Shown in pieces: positions 51,445 to 60,135 of a stretch of 64,000 nucleotides of DNA. This DNA is from Rhodospirillum sp047263945. GTDB taxonomy: Bacteria; Pseudomonadota; Alphaproteobacteria; Rhodospirillales; Rhodospirillaceae. Position 1 is the first letter of the stretch; every line of letters starts with the position of its first letter. The stretch is from NCBI RefSeq assembly GCF_047263945.1, contig NZ_JBLAVB010000013.1, positions 1-64,000 on the forward strand, given 5' to 3'. A program made the position numbers and the translations under genes. A model generated the notes under the pieces. That model saw nothing but the letters and a program-made list of their open reading frames with translations, was not told the DNA's origin and did no database searches.

Positions 51445-52953
51445 ATGACAGATGTTTTTTCGGGCTTGGCAAGCGGCTTTGCCGTCGCCCTGCTGCCCCT
51501 CAATCTGGCGCTGGTGATGGGGGGCTGTTTCATCGGCACCTTGATCGGCGCCCTGCCCGGCATCGGCCCCATCAACGGGGTCGCCATCCTGTTGCCCATC
51601 GCCTATAGCCTGGGGCTGCCCCCTGAATCCGCCCTGATCCTGCTGGCCGGGATCTATTACGGCGCCGAATACGGCGGGCGAATCTCTTCCATCCTGCTGA
51701 ACGTCCCCGGAGATGCGGGTGCGGTCATGACCACACTGGACGGCAATCCCATGGCCAAGCGGGGCGAGGCCGGACGGGCGCTCTCCCTCTCCGCGGTCGC
51801 CTCCTTCTGCGGAGGAACCGCAGCGGTGGTGCTGATGACCCTGTTCGGCCCGCTGCTTGCTTCCTTTGCGGTGAAGTTCAACCCCTCCAACTACGTCGCC
51901 TTGATGGTTTTCGCCTTCGCCAGCCTCGCCTCGCTGGTGGGGAAGAACCCTGTCAAAACGCTCCTTGGTGCGCTCATTGGTCTGATGATGGCGACGATCG
52001 GCATCGACGCCAATACCGGCGTGGCCCGCTATGACTTCGGCATCCCGGACCTGCTGGCGGGCATTGACTTCCTGGTTGTCGTCATTGGCCTGTTTGGCAT
52101 GGCCGAGTTGATCCATCTGGTCGAACAACAGGTGAGCGGCAAGTTCACCATCTTACCCATCGGTAAATCATTCGTCTCCATGGCCGATCTGATGGTCAGC
52201 AAATGGACGATCCTGCGCTCGGCGCTGATCGGCTTTTTCATCGGCGTCCTGCCCGGCACGGGAGCCTCGGTGGCCTCCGCCGTCGCCTACGGCACGGAGA
52301 AGCGGCTGGCCTCTGACGGAGACACCTTCGGCACCGGCAACCCCAAGGGTCTGGCCGCACCGGAAGCCGCCAACAATGCGGCGGCGGGTGGGGCCATGGT
52401 GCCTATGCTGACCCTGGGAATTCCGGGATCGGGCACGACCGCCATTTTGCTGGGTGCCTTATTGCTGTTTAACGTGACGCCCGGCCCGTTGATGTTCCAA
52501 ACCCGGCCAGAGATCGCCTGGGGCCTCATCGCGTCGATGTACATCGGCAATGTCGCTCTGTTGGTGATCAACCTGCCGTTGGTCGGCCTGTTCGCCCGCA
52601 TGCTCACCATCCCGCAGAAGTACCTGATCCCGCTGATCGCGGTGCTTGCCTTCATCGGTGTCTATTCGGTCGTGGGCAATCCCTTCGACCTGTTCATGAT
52701 CATTGGATTGGGGATCTTCGGTTGGCTGCTGCGCAAGCTGCATTTTTCGCTGGCGCCGATCATCCTTGGGTTCGTGCTCGGGGGGCTTTTCGAGGACAAT
52801 CTGCGCCGTGCTCTCTCCATCTCCGGCGGCGACTGGTCCATCCTCGTCAACGACGCCACCAGTTGGGTACTGTATGCCTTAGCCCTGTTGGTGGTTGCTG
52901 TACCACTGATCCTATCCAGGCGGAAGCAGATGACCTTGGATACGGAAGCGTAA
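51445..52953 (+). CDS. tctA: Tripartite tricarboxylate transporter, large membrane subunit
   Basis: A 502-residue permease with about twelve membrane helices. It has the TctA family signature near the N-terminus (G-A-L-P-G-I-G-P-I-N, then Y-Y-G-A-E-Y-G-G-R-I-S-S-I-L-L-N-V-P-G) and its repeat in the second half (G-V-L-P-G-T-G-A-S-V, then L-G-I-P-G-S-G-T-T-A-I-L-L-G). It takes up the carboxylate bound by TctC, driven by an ion gradient (Na+ or H+). A terminator follows. Confidence 0.93.
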   Translation: MTDVFSGLASGFAVALLPLNLALVMGGCFIGTLIGALPGIGPINGVAILLPIAYSLGLPPESALILLAGIYYGAEYGGRISSILLNVPGDAGAVMTTLDGNPMAKRGEAGRALSLSAVASFCGGTAAVVLMTLFGPLLASFAVKFNPSNYVALMVFAFASLASLVGKNPVKTLLGALIGLMMATIGIDANTGVARYDFGIPDLLAGIDFLVVVIGLFGMAELIHLVEQQVSGKFTILPIGKSFVSMADLMVSKWTILRSALIGFFIGVLPGTGASVASAVAYGTEKRLASDGDTFGTGNPKGLAAPEAANNAAAGGAMVPMLTLGIPGSGTTAILLGALLLFNVTPGPLMFQTRPEIAWGLIASMYIGNVALLVINLPLVGLFARMLTIPQKYLIPLIAVLAFIGVYSVVGNPFDLFMIIGLGIFGWLLRKLHFSLAPIILGFVLGGLFEDNLRRALSISGGDWSILVNDATSWVLYALALLVVAVPLILSRRKQMTLDTEA

Positions 52954-53001
52954 ATCACTCCACTTCTCGCTCTTGTTTATCTCCCTAAATGAAAAAACTT
53001 G

Positions 53002-53026
53002 GCCGCCCCTAGGGGCGGCTTTTTTT
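53002..53026 (+). terminator. Rho-independent terminator of tctCBA
   Basis: GCCGCCCC-TA-GGGGCGGC (a stem of eight pairs) followed by seven T residues, 48 bases after the tctA stop. Confidence 0.9.
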
Positions 53027-53042
53027 GTGGCCTGGCCATGCA

Positions 53043-53328
53043 TTGGGCGATTGCCCAAACCCCCCTTTTTTTACACCCCGTTTCCTTGGAAAACCGAAAA
53101 ACGCGGGGCTTTGCCCCGCCCCCAACCGGGGCCTGAGGCCCCGGACCCCCATTCGTTTTTTGACCAATGGGATCAAAGGGTCCGTGACCCTTTGCGGGTC
53201 TGGGCAGAGCCCAGAAACTGCGAAGCAGGGTTTCCGGATTTTCAAGGACACAGAGTATTCAAATGACCGTCTGGGGCCTTTCGGCTCCGGTGAGGGACAG
53301 GGCAAAGCCCCGTGAAACATTTCACGGG
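53043..53328. repeat. Family B modular hairpin repeat, locus 6 (largest)
   Basis: The longest locus. It holds, in order: TTGGGCGATTGCCCAA; CGGGGCTTTGCCCCG; CCGGGGCCTGAGGCCCCGG; AAAGGGTC / GACCCTTT; TGGGCAGAGCCCA; GAAACTGCGAAGCAGGGTTTC; GGGGCCTTTCGGCTCC; CAGGGCAAAGCCCCGTG; and CCCGTGAAACATTTCACGGG. About 120 bases match locus 2 in inverted orientation. It lies between tctA and the minus-strand phosphatase gene at 53437, after the terminator. Confidence 0.87.
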
Positions 53329-53436
53329 ACATGCTCTAAGCCACCTTAACCCGAGTTAAACCCGTTTCTATTCAGGTTCTTCCTCGTGACCGGGTCAGCT
53401 TGTTCGGCGAAATGGTTTGAATTGGACATCACGCTA

Positions 53437-54222
53437 TCAGCGCAAAGTCGCCGTCAATACCCGCACATCCTGCCCCTGGAAGGCCACAGCGGATAGGCGT
53501 CCTGTTGCATAGGCCCCCGTATCCACTGAGATCCGATTATCCCGGATAACAACCTGTTCCACGATGGTATGGCCATGCACAATGCGTTTTTCGTGTTGCG
53601 CGCGGCTTTCCAGAAAGGGACTACGAATCCAGAGAAGGTCGTCAACTTTCTGCTTATCCAGGGACCGTCCGGGCCAGATACCCGCGTGGACGAAGGCATA
53701 ATCTCCAAGGACAATAATTTTTTCCAGACCACTAAAAAAAGACAAATGCGAATCTGGCAACGCCTGCCGAAAGGCGTCCCTAGCCATCCTCAGTCGAGAC
53801 AGGGATGACTGTCCCGCAGAAACGGACACGCCATAGCTCAACAGGGTCGCCAAGCCGCCGAATTCCAACCAAGCCGTCCCGCCACGCGGATCATTCAAGA
53901 AATTCAGAAGAGCCTGTTCGTGATTTCCAGCGAGAAAACGATACTGAAATCCAGGGGGAGGTGCCTGCAACAAACGCTCAACGACTCCACGGCTGTCTTC
54001 TCCTCGATCAACATAGTCCCCGAGAAAAATTACGGTGCCATGGCACGAATCCGCATTCCGCCTAAAATCCTCCTGGATCGCGTCAAGAAGACGCTCGAGG
54101 AGTCGAAGCTCTCCATGGATATCCCCAATGGCATAGACAACCTCGCCTTTGGGAACGAAACACGGGCCTGCGATCCCTCCGGGACGGGCAGTATGTTTAA
54201 ACCAAGAAAAGAGCCGATCCAT
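53437..54222 (-). CDS. ApaH/PrpA-like metallophosphatase, second copy
   Basis: A 261-residue calcineurin-type phosphoesterase. Motifs in order: I-G-D-I-H-G, G-D-Y-V-D-R-G, L-A-G-N-H-E, F-V-H-A-G and I-V-H-G-H-T. It is a paralogue of the gene at 13145-13960. A T-A-W-L-E-F-G-G segment takes the place of the W-W-M-G-T-S-G-G-G of the other. The ATG at 54222 has no strong ribosome site; the preceding gene is 35 bases away on the same strand. The substrate is not known (protein phosphoserine, dinucleotide or other). Confidence 0.82.
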   Translation of the reverse strand: MDRLFSWFKHTARPGGIAGPCFVPKGEVVYAIGDIHGELRLLERLLDAIQEDFRRNADSCHGTVIFLGDYVDRGEDSRGVVERLLQAPPPGFQYRFLAGNHEQALLNFLNDPRGGTAWLEFGGLATLLSYGVSVSAGQSSLSRLRMARDAFRQALPDSHLSFFSGLEKIIVLGDYAFVHAGIWPGRSLDKQKVDDLLWIRSPFLESRAQHEKRIVHGHTIVEQVVIRDNRISVDTGAYATGRLSAVAFQGQDVRVLTATLR

Positions 54223-54257
54223 ATCAGACGAAGAAATTGTAGGGAAATTCCAAGACC

Positions 54258-55025
54258 TCAGCTCGGACTCGATCTTTTAAACAACTTCGTCGTCGTCTGC
54301 AAAGTGTCAACGATAGGCGGCAACTGAGTACCGCCCTGCCCATTTGCCAGATTTTCTGGCCGAGGCGGTGTAACAGGTCTACTCTGCTCGTTCAGAATAG
54401 CCAGCATTTGCCCTGGATTATCAGGATTCTGGATATTGAGAGCGGGATCCGAGCTCCCCTGTCGGATCAATACAGCGATTGCCTGCCCAGCGGAGGTATC
54501 AGCCCCACCCACCGCGTTGTAGGTATCAGCCAGAATTTGAATGGCTCCCGCCGGATTGCTTCCATAGACGGAAGGATTGGTGACCGCCGTAGCAACTTGA
54601 GTGGACAACTGGGTAACCCCTGCGGGGTCCACCTGCTGCACCTGAGGCGAGGACACAACAGCTGCGATTAGCGTCAAAGCCCCCATCGCATTCGACGTCC
54701 CTTGACGGACATTAACGGAGGCCATGGCACCTTGGGCAGCGGCCATCGCCGCAGCCGGGTTTATCGCCACCATCTGTCGGGCCACACCCGCCACCTGCTG
54801 GCTAAGAGCATTGCTCTGCGCAGGGTCACCACCACTCAAGACGCTGATTGCCTGTTGGACGGCGTTAGCGTTCCCCGTTTGAACAGCCGCCCGCAACGCC
54901 GGAGGAAGCTGGGCCGCTTGACCAACCTGGGCTTGAGCCTCCGGAGCGGTGGCGACAACAATGCCCCCCGTAAAGGCAAAGCCCATAACCCCAAGGCCCA
55001 ACATGGCTATGATTTTCATTCGCAT
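54258..55025 (-). CDS. Exported Ala/Gln-rich hypothetical protein
   Basis: A 255-residue protein with a signal peptide (hydrophobic residues about 5-25, cleavage near A-Q-A). The mature part is rich in Ala, Gln, Asn and Val and helical in character; segments such as A-A-V-Q-T-G-N-A-N-A-V and A-I-S-V-L-S-G-G-D-P recall short helical repeats. The C-terminus is Pro-rich and then basic. No domain was recognised. The next gene on the strand is the phosphatase 35 bases on. A periplasmic structural or filament-like role is possible but not supported. Confidence 0.55.
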   Translation of the reverse strand: MRMKIIAMLGLGVMGFAFTGGIVVATAPEAQAQVGQAAQLPPALRAAVQTGNANAVQQAISVLSGGDPAQSNALSQQVAGVARQMVAINPAAAMAAAQGAMASVNVRQGTSNAMGALTLIAAVVSSPQVQQVDPAGVTQLSTQVATAVTNPSVYGSNPAGAIQILADTYNAVGGADTSAGQAIAVLIRQGSSDPALNIQNPDNPGQMLAILNEQSRPVTPPRPENLANGQGGTQLPPIVDTLQTTTKLFKRSSPS

Positions 55026-55261
55026 AGTCCCATTCCCATCATTGAGCGGTCAGTTTACGACTGTCGGCAACCTAAAACTCAGGAGGCGACCAAAAGCCCC
55101 GCCAGCGACCTAAAGTCACATATTGATCTATACTGTCGCCCATTTAGGACTTGGACGCAAGGGTGAGACCGATAAGAATCGACAGATAGGCCCTTTGATC
55201 TTATCTGGTGGCCCTATCGATCTCCCCTATGCCCCTTAAACACCACACTTTAGGTCGTGTC

Positions 55262-56452
55262 ATGTCCCTTGCCGCCGTTTCTCCCCCAGGCAATCCGGCC
55301 ACCTCTTTCGTCCTGCGGTGCCTGTTGGACATGCCCCTTTCTCCTCCCGCAACGGAGATTTCCGATTCCATTGTGGATCTGGCCCGTCATCACATGATCG
55401 CAGGATTGGTCCTTGAGCGTATCGCCTCTCTGAAGGGGACCCCCCGCACGGATGACCTTGCTGAAAAGCTGCGGAAGCCCGCCCAAAGAACCGCGACCAA
55501 ATCCCTTCGCATTCTGGACGCCTGGAATCGGTTGTACGTTGATCACCTAAAGCCCTCTGGTCTCCGCCATCTGGTGGTGAAAGGCATTGCCCTGGACAGC
55601 CGCTATCGAGGTTCCATTGGCGCGAGGGGGTGTCGTGACCTGGACGTGCTCCTGTCCCTCAGGGATATTGATGTGTTGCTGCCACAGCTTTTGGAGGATG
55701 GCTACAACTTGACGACGACTTTTTCCCGTCCTTCCGACAGGGTCTCCCTTTCGGACCATATGCGCATCCTTACGCGCCTGTCGCCCGAAGTTGAAGTCGT
55801 GTCCCCGCAGGGTGTTCTGATCGAGTTACACAGCTCGCTGGACCTGTCCGGGACAGCCTTTCCCACAGATCAATGGCTCGGGCGAGCGGTCCAGGCCTCA
55901 ATCGGCAGCCTGTCGATCCCCACCCCCCCGACCGCAGACCACTTTGTCTACCTTTGCTACCATCACTCCCGGCATGAATGGTCACGACTGCATTGGCTGA
56001 GCGACCTGCACCTTCTGATGACGCACCCCAGCTTCGACCCGGAAGAGGTCCGCGCCCAAGCCCGCGTGGCAGGTCTTTCCCGGCTCGTTACGGCTTGCAT
56101 GGAACTGCCCGACCGGATCAGAGACAGTTTGGAAAACCAACCAGAAGTCCCGGGCAATTCCATGGCCCGGGATCTGACTGCCCTCTGCCTGAACTATGCC
56201 CGTCCGGCCATCACACCGCCAGAGCAGGGACGACTTTCCGCGACGACTCCCCCCCTGGAACGGTTCAAATCCCTTTCCTGGATTTTTTGTCTTGATTGGC
56301 GAATCCGCGATCGGCGTAGAGACCGCCTGCGTCTCATTATGAACGCGCTACGCCCCAAGTTAGCGGATTATCAAACATGGCCCCTTGCCCTTGCATGGAC
56401 CCCGATTTACTGGATTTACCGCCCCATTCGATTCGTTCTACGCCTCTTTTAG
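55262..56452 (+). CDS. Nucleotidyltransferase-fold protein (NTP_transf_5-like)
   Basis: A 396-residue protein. It contains H-L-V-V-K-G-I-A-L, then G-A-R-G-C-R-D-L-D-V-L-L, with the paired acidic residues of the nucleotidyltransferase fold, and E-L-H-S-S-L-D-L later. This is the pattern of a family often encoded with peptide-modification genes (lasso B2-like proteases, asparagine-synthase-like enzymes, HPr-kinase-like proteins). Its biochemical role is not established. Starts at 55208 and 55229 are also possible; I chose the ATG at 55262 with an AGG upstream because the family alignment begins soon after. It is the first plus-strand gene of a cluster reaching to 62.4 kb. Confidence 0.7.
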   Translation: MSLAAVSPPGNPATSFVLRCLLDMPLSPPATEISDSIVDLARHHMIAGLVLERIASLKGTPRTDDLAEKLRKPAQRTATKSLRILDAWNRLYVDHLKPSGLRHLVVKGIALDSRYRGSIGARGCRDLDVLLSLRDIDVLLPQLLEDGYNLTTTFSRPSDRVSLSDHMRILTRLSPEVEVVSPQGVLIELHSSLDLSGTAFPTDQWLGRAVQASIGSLSIPTPPTADHFVYLCYHHSRHEWSRLHWLSDLHLLMTHPSFDPEEVRAQARVAGLSRLVTACMELPDRIRDSLENQPEVPGNSMARDLTALCLNYARPAITPPEQGRLSATTPPLERFKSLSWIFCLDWRIRDRRRDRLRLIMNALRPKLADYQTWPLALAWTPIYWIYRPIRFVLRLF

Positions 56453-56546
56453 ACCGTACGGTCTTCTCTCGGCGGAACCGATGCCTTGCCTTGATGCATA
56501 GGACACTGGTCATGACCGAGGGGATCCCATCGGTTGGCTTGGAGGT

Positions 56547-57341
56547 TCACAACAAGGGCTTTTCAGTCGCGGTGGCCGAAGAGGGGGGAGGGGGGAGCGC
56601 AGACCGTCCCCGTACCGCAACACAATAGAAGGTCTGAGTTAAAACCATCTGAGGATCCCGATCCCCCGTCTCCACAGCGATGGCCAAACGCAGCAGGAAC
56701 CGTATCAGCTGCCACCCCAGGCGCCGCAACCGGACCCTCGCTTTCGCCCCAACAGGGCGGTCTTCGTGGCAGGAAATCTTCTGGAAGCCATAGGCCGCGA
56801 GAAGCTGGGCAATGGAACGCCCCGTAAACACGGTCTCATGCGTTAGATCACCGTGGACCACGCGACCACCAAGGGGAGACGCACCGTTCGGCAAATGCAG
56901 TATCAACCGCCCTTCATCGGCTAAGGCCCGATGTATCGCCATCATCCAAGCATGCAACTCCGGCTTGGACACATGTTCAAGCACATCGAAAGCCACCAAA
57001 CAATCCAGGGACTCCGCAGGCAAGTGCGTCAAATGGGCCAGAGCATCCCCTTCGACCACCTCGGTCAATCCCGCCGATCGGGCCTCGGCCACCTGTTCAG
57101 GAGACCGGTCGACTCCCCTCACGTCACGGTAACCCAATTCCTTGGCCCGCTCCAGAAGCACTCCCGCTCCACACCCCAAATCGAGGATTCTTGCCTGGAG
57201 ATCTGCGGGAAAATGGGTCCGGATCAGGGCTGTCAATTGGGCAGTCCGGTACTGTTTTTCCTCCACCCGACCTCCTGTGGGAAGGGGAGCCGCAGCGCGA
57301 TAGCGATCGTAGAGTTGGTCCCGCAAGGCCGACCTGGGCAA
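56547..57341 (-). CDS. Class I SAM-dependent methyltransferase
   Basis: A 264-residue methyltransferase. The SAM-binding motif is I-L-D-L-G-C-G-A-G near residue 53-60, the acidic motif V-R-G-V-D follows, and A-F-D-V-L-E-H-V-S lies near 116-124, which is the pattern of UbiG/biotin-like small-molecule methyltransferases. The start is a TTG with a perfect AGGAGG site seven bases upstream, which makes the TTG convincing. It is the only minus-strand gene in the cluster; its promoter is shared, divergent, with the small ORF and glycosyltransferase genes. Confidence 0.85.
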   Translation of the reverse strand: MPRSALRDQLYDRYRAAAPLPTGGRVEEKQYRTAQLTALIRTHFPADLQARILDLGCGAGVLLERAKELGYRDVRGVDRSPEQVAEARSAGLTEVVEGDALAHLTHLPAESLDCLVAFDVLEHVSKPELHAWMMAIHRALADEGRLILHLPNGASPLGGRVVHGDLTHETVFTGRSIAQLLAAYGFQKISCHEDRPVGAKARVRLRRLGWQLIRFLLRLAIAVETGDRDPQMVLTQTFYCVAVRGRSALPPPPSSATATEKPLL

Positions 57342-57411
57342 ATTGCACCTCCTACAACAAAGGACGAAGAGTCCCCCCTCCGTAGCTTACGCAAGAAGAG
57401 GATGTCTTGAA

Positions 57412-57525
57412 ATGTCTGAGGAGAGAAACTGCTTCCCCCTCTCCCCCGAAGTGTTTTACAATAGGCCTTATATACTCAGAAAATTCACCATTTCCAAATC
57501 CCTCGAAGGCCCCTTTTCCCTATGA
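57412..57525 (+). CDS. Possible 37-residue peptide with RiPP-leader-like YxxP motif
   Basis: A small open frame with a GAGGA site about ten bases before its ATG. Its stop overlaps the glycosyltransferase ATG by four bases (ATGA), a strong sign that it is translated. Tyr 16 to Ile 21 reads Y-N-R-P-Y-I, which resembles the Y-x-x-P-x-I/L recognition motif of lasso-peptide leaders, and I-S-K-S-L-E-G near the end resembles the T/S-x-x-G pattern at leader ends. Only five residues follow, too short for a lasso core. It could be a leader remnant, a short modified peptide or a simple coupling ORF. Confidence 0.4.
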   Translation: MSEERNCFPLSPEVFYNRPYILRKFTISKSLEGPFSL

Positions 57526-58802
57526 TGAGACCCCAGGACGGCTCGGCGCCTACGAGCCGTATAGCGTCGAACAGCTCCGTAAAGGTCGCCGTCATCGCTA
57601 CCCATGTCCCCCCAGCGACAGGATTTGGTGGTATCGCAGAATGTGTGGGTCGGCAGGCGAAGATCTGGAGCGAGCGAGGGCATTCCTTCAGCCTGACCCT
57701 GTCGGATGGCTCCATGGGAGCCCCTCTGACGCGGGAAAACGTGGACCTGCCCGCCAGCGTCCCCTTGCGCATTTATCGAACACCGCGCCAGTCACACTGG
57801 GCCAAACGCTGGGGGTTTGGCCTTGGGGCCATTCCGGCAATCTGGTCATCCTGCTCCCGGGCGAAAATCGTCCATATCCACGGACTGGGAAGCTGGCCAA
57901 CCCTGGTGGCTCAAGCCATCTGCTGGATGACCGGGCGCCCTATGGTGGTTACTCTCCACGCGGGTATCATGGCCACCCATATAACCCTGTTGCAAAACCG
58001 CAAACCATTCAAATGGCGTCTCTATCGCTTTTTCGTCCTGCCCGCATTGCGTCGGGCCGTCATGCTTCAGGCCACAACGGAACTGGAGGCAGAAAGCTCT
58101 GCCCCAGTGGTTCCAGGCATCCCCATGCAAATCATTCCCAATGGCGTTGACCTGACCAGTTGGTTTGCCTTGCCCTGGCCTGAGCCTCCCCCGCCGGAGA
58201 GCGGCCGTACTCTCTGCTACATGGGTCGCTTTTCCCCGGAAAAAGGCCCCCTCTCGTTTCTGCGCCTCTGGCGCGTCTGCAGGCGGGAGGGAGATCGGCT
58301 GATTCTGGTCGGCGACGGAAAAGGCCCCTACGCCGAAGCCGTCGAAACCTTGGCCAAAGCCATCGCAGCAGAGCTTCCCGACACATTGGAACTCTTGCCC
58401 TACCAGGATTTCGCGGGGATGCGCGCTGTCCTGTCCCGCGCGCACGGCTTGGTCCTGCCGTCGGGTATCGAGGGAGGAGACATGCGGGAAAACTTCGGCA
58501 ATGTGGTTGCGGAAGCGATGGCATCAGGACGACCAGTCGTGGTCGCACGGGGTCTGGCCTGGGATAGCGTGGAACGGGACGGGGCAGGATTGGTCTTTGA
58601 CCCCACCGAGACCTCCCTCGCCGATACCTTGGATCGGTTCCGGCGAATGGACGCGGAGGCCCTGGCCACCATGGGCCATCGGGGTCGGGCGCTGGCGGAA
58701 GCCCACTATGACATGGAAAGCGTCGCAGAGGCCCTATGGGAGATGATGGAACAGGCGCTCTCGCCACGCCTCTCCACTGCCCCCCCCACATCAGGACCTT
58801 GA
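57522..58802 (+). CDS. GT4-type glycosyltransferase
   Basis: A 426-residue GT-B glycosyltransferase. After a short leader it has V-A-V-I-A-T-H-V-P-P and G-G-I-A-E near residues 22-40, a Y-M-G-R-F-S-P-E-K-G-P segment at the start of the second domain and E-N-F-G-N-V-V-A-E-A-M-A-S-G-R-P in the donor-binding loop near residue 325-340. These are typical of retaining GT4 enzymes that use a nucleotide-sugar. The stop is six bases before the next glycosyltransferase. Sugar and acceptor are unknown. Confidence 0.9.
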   Translation: MMRPQDGSAPTSRIASNSSVKVAVIATHVPPATGFGGIAECVGRQAKIWSERGHSFSLTLSDGSMGAPLTRENVDLPASVPLRIYRTPRQSHWAKRWGFGLGAIPAIWSSCSRAKIVHIHGLGSWPTLVAQAICWMTGRPMVVTLHAGIMATHITLLQNRKPFKWRLYRFFVLPALRRAVMLQATTELEAESSAPVVPGIPMQIIPNGVDLTSWFALPWPEPPPPESGRTLCYMGRFSPEKGPLSFLRLWRVCRREGDRLILVGDGKGPYAEAVETLAKAIAAELPDTLELLPYQDFAGMRAVLSRAHGLVLPSGIEGGDMRENFGNVVAEAMASGRPVVVARGLAWDSVERDGAGLVFDPTETSLADTLDRFRRMDAEALATMGHRGRALAEAHYDMESVAEALWEMMEQALSPRLSTAPPTSGP

Positions 58803-58808
58803 TCCGCT

Positions 58809-59891
58809 ATGCAAACCACCATGCTCATGGTTGGCGACTTCAATCCCAGGGGAACCTGTTCCTACCGAGCCGCAGCCTTCGAACGGTTGGGCCTGACCGT
58901 CCACCGCTTGGACATGGGAACCTATGCCAATGCCGGGGGGCGGATCCCGGCCGCCCTTCGCATCCGCCTCATGGTCGACCCCTATATCTTTCTCTTCAAC
59001 CGCGCCCTAGAAAAATACCACGGTGCCATCAACCCGGATGTGACCTGGTTTGACAAACCGACCTTTCTTCACCCCCAGACCCTGCGCCGAATGCGTCGAA
59101 GGGGTGGACTGTTCATCCACCACAACCAGGACAACCCCTTCAGCCCTGCACCTGGGGAACCCGGATGGCGATGGATCATCCCCTGCATTCCCCTATTCGA
59201 CGTCAATATTACCCCTCGCGCCATATCCCTGGCGGATTATGCTGCAACTGGTTCGCAATCGACTTTGGTCATGCCTTTCGCTTTCGACCCGCTGATCCAT
59301 TACCCAAGTCGTCAAAGTCTCGAACCACCGGACCTGCCCTTGACCTTCATTGGTTTTCCCTATGACAACCGCCCAGATTTAATCAATCGACTCGGTCAAT
59401 CGGGAGCAAGGGTGGCGATTTTTGGCGACCACTGGAAGCCCCGACAGCGTCCAACCTCCCCCAATGTTACTTGCTCACCCGGAGTGCACGGCGCAGACTA
59501 TCGAGAACATATCCAGCGTGCCTTGGCCTGCTTGGGCTTTGTCACCCACAGTCACAAGGACCCCAATGCCCATCGGTCCTTTGAAGTCACTGCCGCCGGC
59601 GGGATGCTCCTGGCCGAGCGGACAGATGGCCACCAAGCCGTCTTCGAGGAAGGGCGCGACTGCTTGATGTTCTCCGAAGTGAAGGAAGCAGCAGACAAGG
59701 CCGCCTACCTGGAGCGCTCCCCCTCAGCGCGGCAGGCCATGGCCAAGGCGGGCAACCGACGGGCCTGGCGGAGCGGTTATAGCAACGACGAACGGCAAGC
59801 AGCCATCCTGGCCGAAGTCGATCCCAGCCGCTTCGGGCACTTGCCAGAGGTCGCCAGGAAGACGATCGCGCGCCTGGACCCTCTTCGCTAG
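58809..59891 (+). CDS. CgeB-like glycosyltransferase
   Basis: A 360-residue protein with the C-terminal pattern of CgeB/Glyco_trans_1_2 glycosyltransferases: Y-R-E-H-I-Q-R-A-L-A, then N-A-H-R-S-F-E-V-T-A-A-G-G-M-L-L-A-E near residue 255-275. The N-terminal half has a G-D-F-N-P-R-G start and few known motifs. It follows the GT4 gene by six bases, so both probably act on one acceptor. The ATG has no strong site. A family B repeat follows. Confidence 0.8.
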   Translation: MQTTMLMVGDFNPRGTCSYRAAAFERLGLTVHRLDMGTYANAGGRIPAALRIRLMVDPYIFLFNRALEKYHGAINPDVTWFDKPTFLHPQTLRRMRRRGGLFIHHNQDNPFSPAPGEPGWRWIIPCIPLFDVNITPRAISLADYAATGSQSTLVMPFAFDPLIHYPSRQSLEPPDLPLTFIGFPYDNRPDLINRLGQSGARVAIFGDHWKPRQRPTSPNVTCSPGVHGADYREHIQRALACLGFVTHSHKDPNAHRSFEVTAAGGMLLAERTDGHQAVFEEGRDCLMFSEVKEAADKAAYLERSPSARQAMAKAGNRRAWRSGYSNDERQAAILAEVDPSRFGHLPEVARKTIARLDPLR

Positions 59892-59899
59892 AGTCTTTC

Positions 59900-59992
59900 G
59901 AGATCAAGTTGGGTCACTTCGCGACCACGATCCACGACAGGGGGTGTTTTCCCCCAAATGGGCTTGGGCAATCGCCCAAAAAACACGAGACA
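59900..59992. repeat. Family B modular hairpin repeat, locus 7
   Basis: GAGATCAAGTTGGGTC, an internal palindrome-rich CACTTCGCGAC / CACGATCCACGACAG part, then a partial CCCCCAAA module, TTGGGCAATCGCCCAA and AAAACACGAGAC. Same unit as locus 8. It lies between two genes of the glycosyltransferase/exporter cluster, with no other function visible. Confidence 0.85.
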
Positions 59993-60135
59993 TAGAAAGA
60001 GAGTGACGTGGGGCCGACTTGTTCCAAACTGATTCCATGTCACTCTAGGAGAGGGATTTGGCTCCTTTGGAAAAACGTGTAAATCAGATCCCATGGAGCA
60101 TTCGCCCCCTTCCAAGCAATCCGGAGAATAGCCGA

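Noticed and set aside
57536..57590. A lasso-core-like stretch (T-P-G-R-L-G-A-Y-E-P-Y) in a frame overlapping the glycosyltransferase gene
   Set aside because: It is not in frame with the YxxP leader-like peptide and overlaps a convincing glycosyltransferase; most likely chance.
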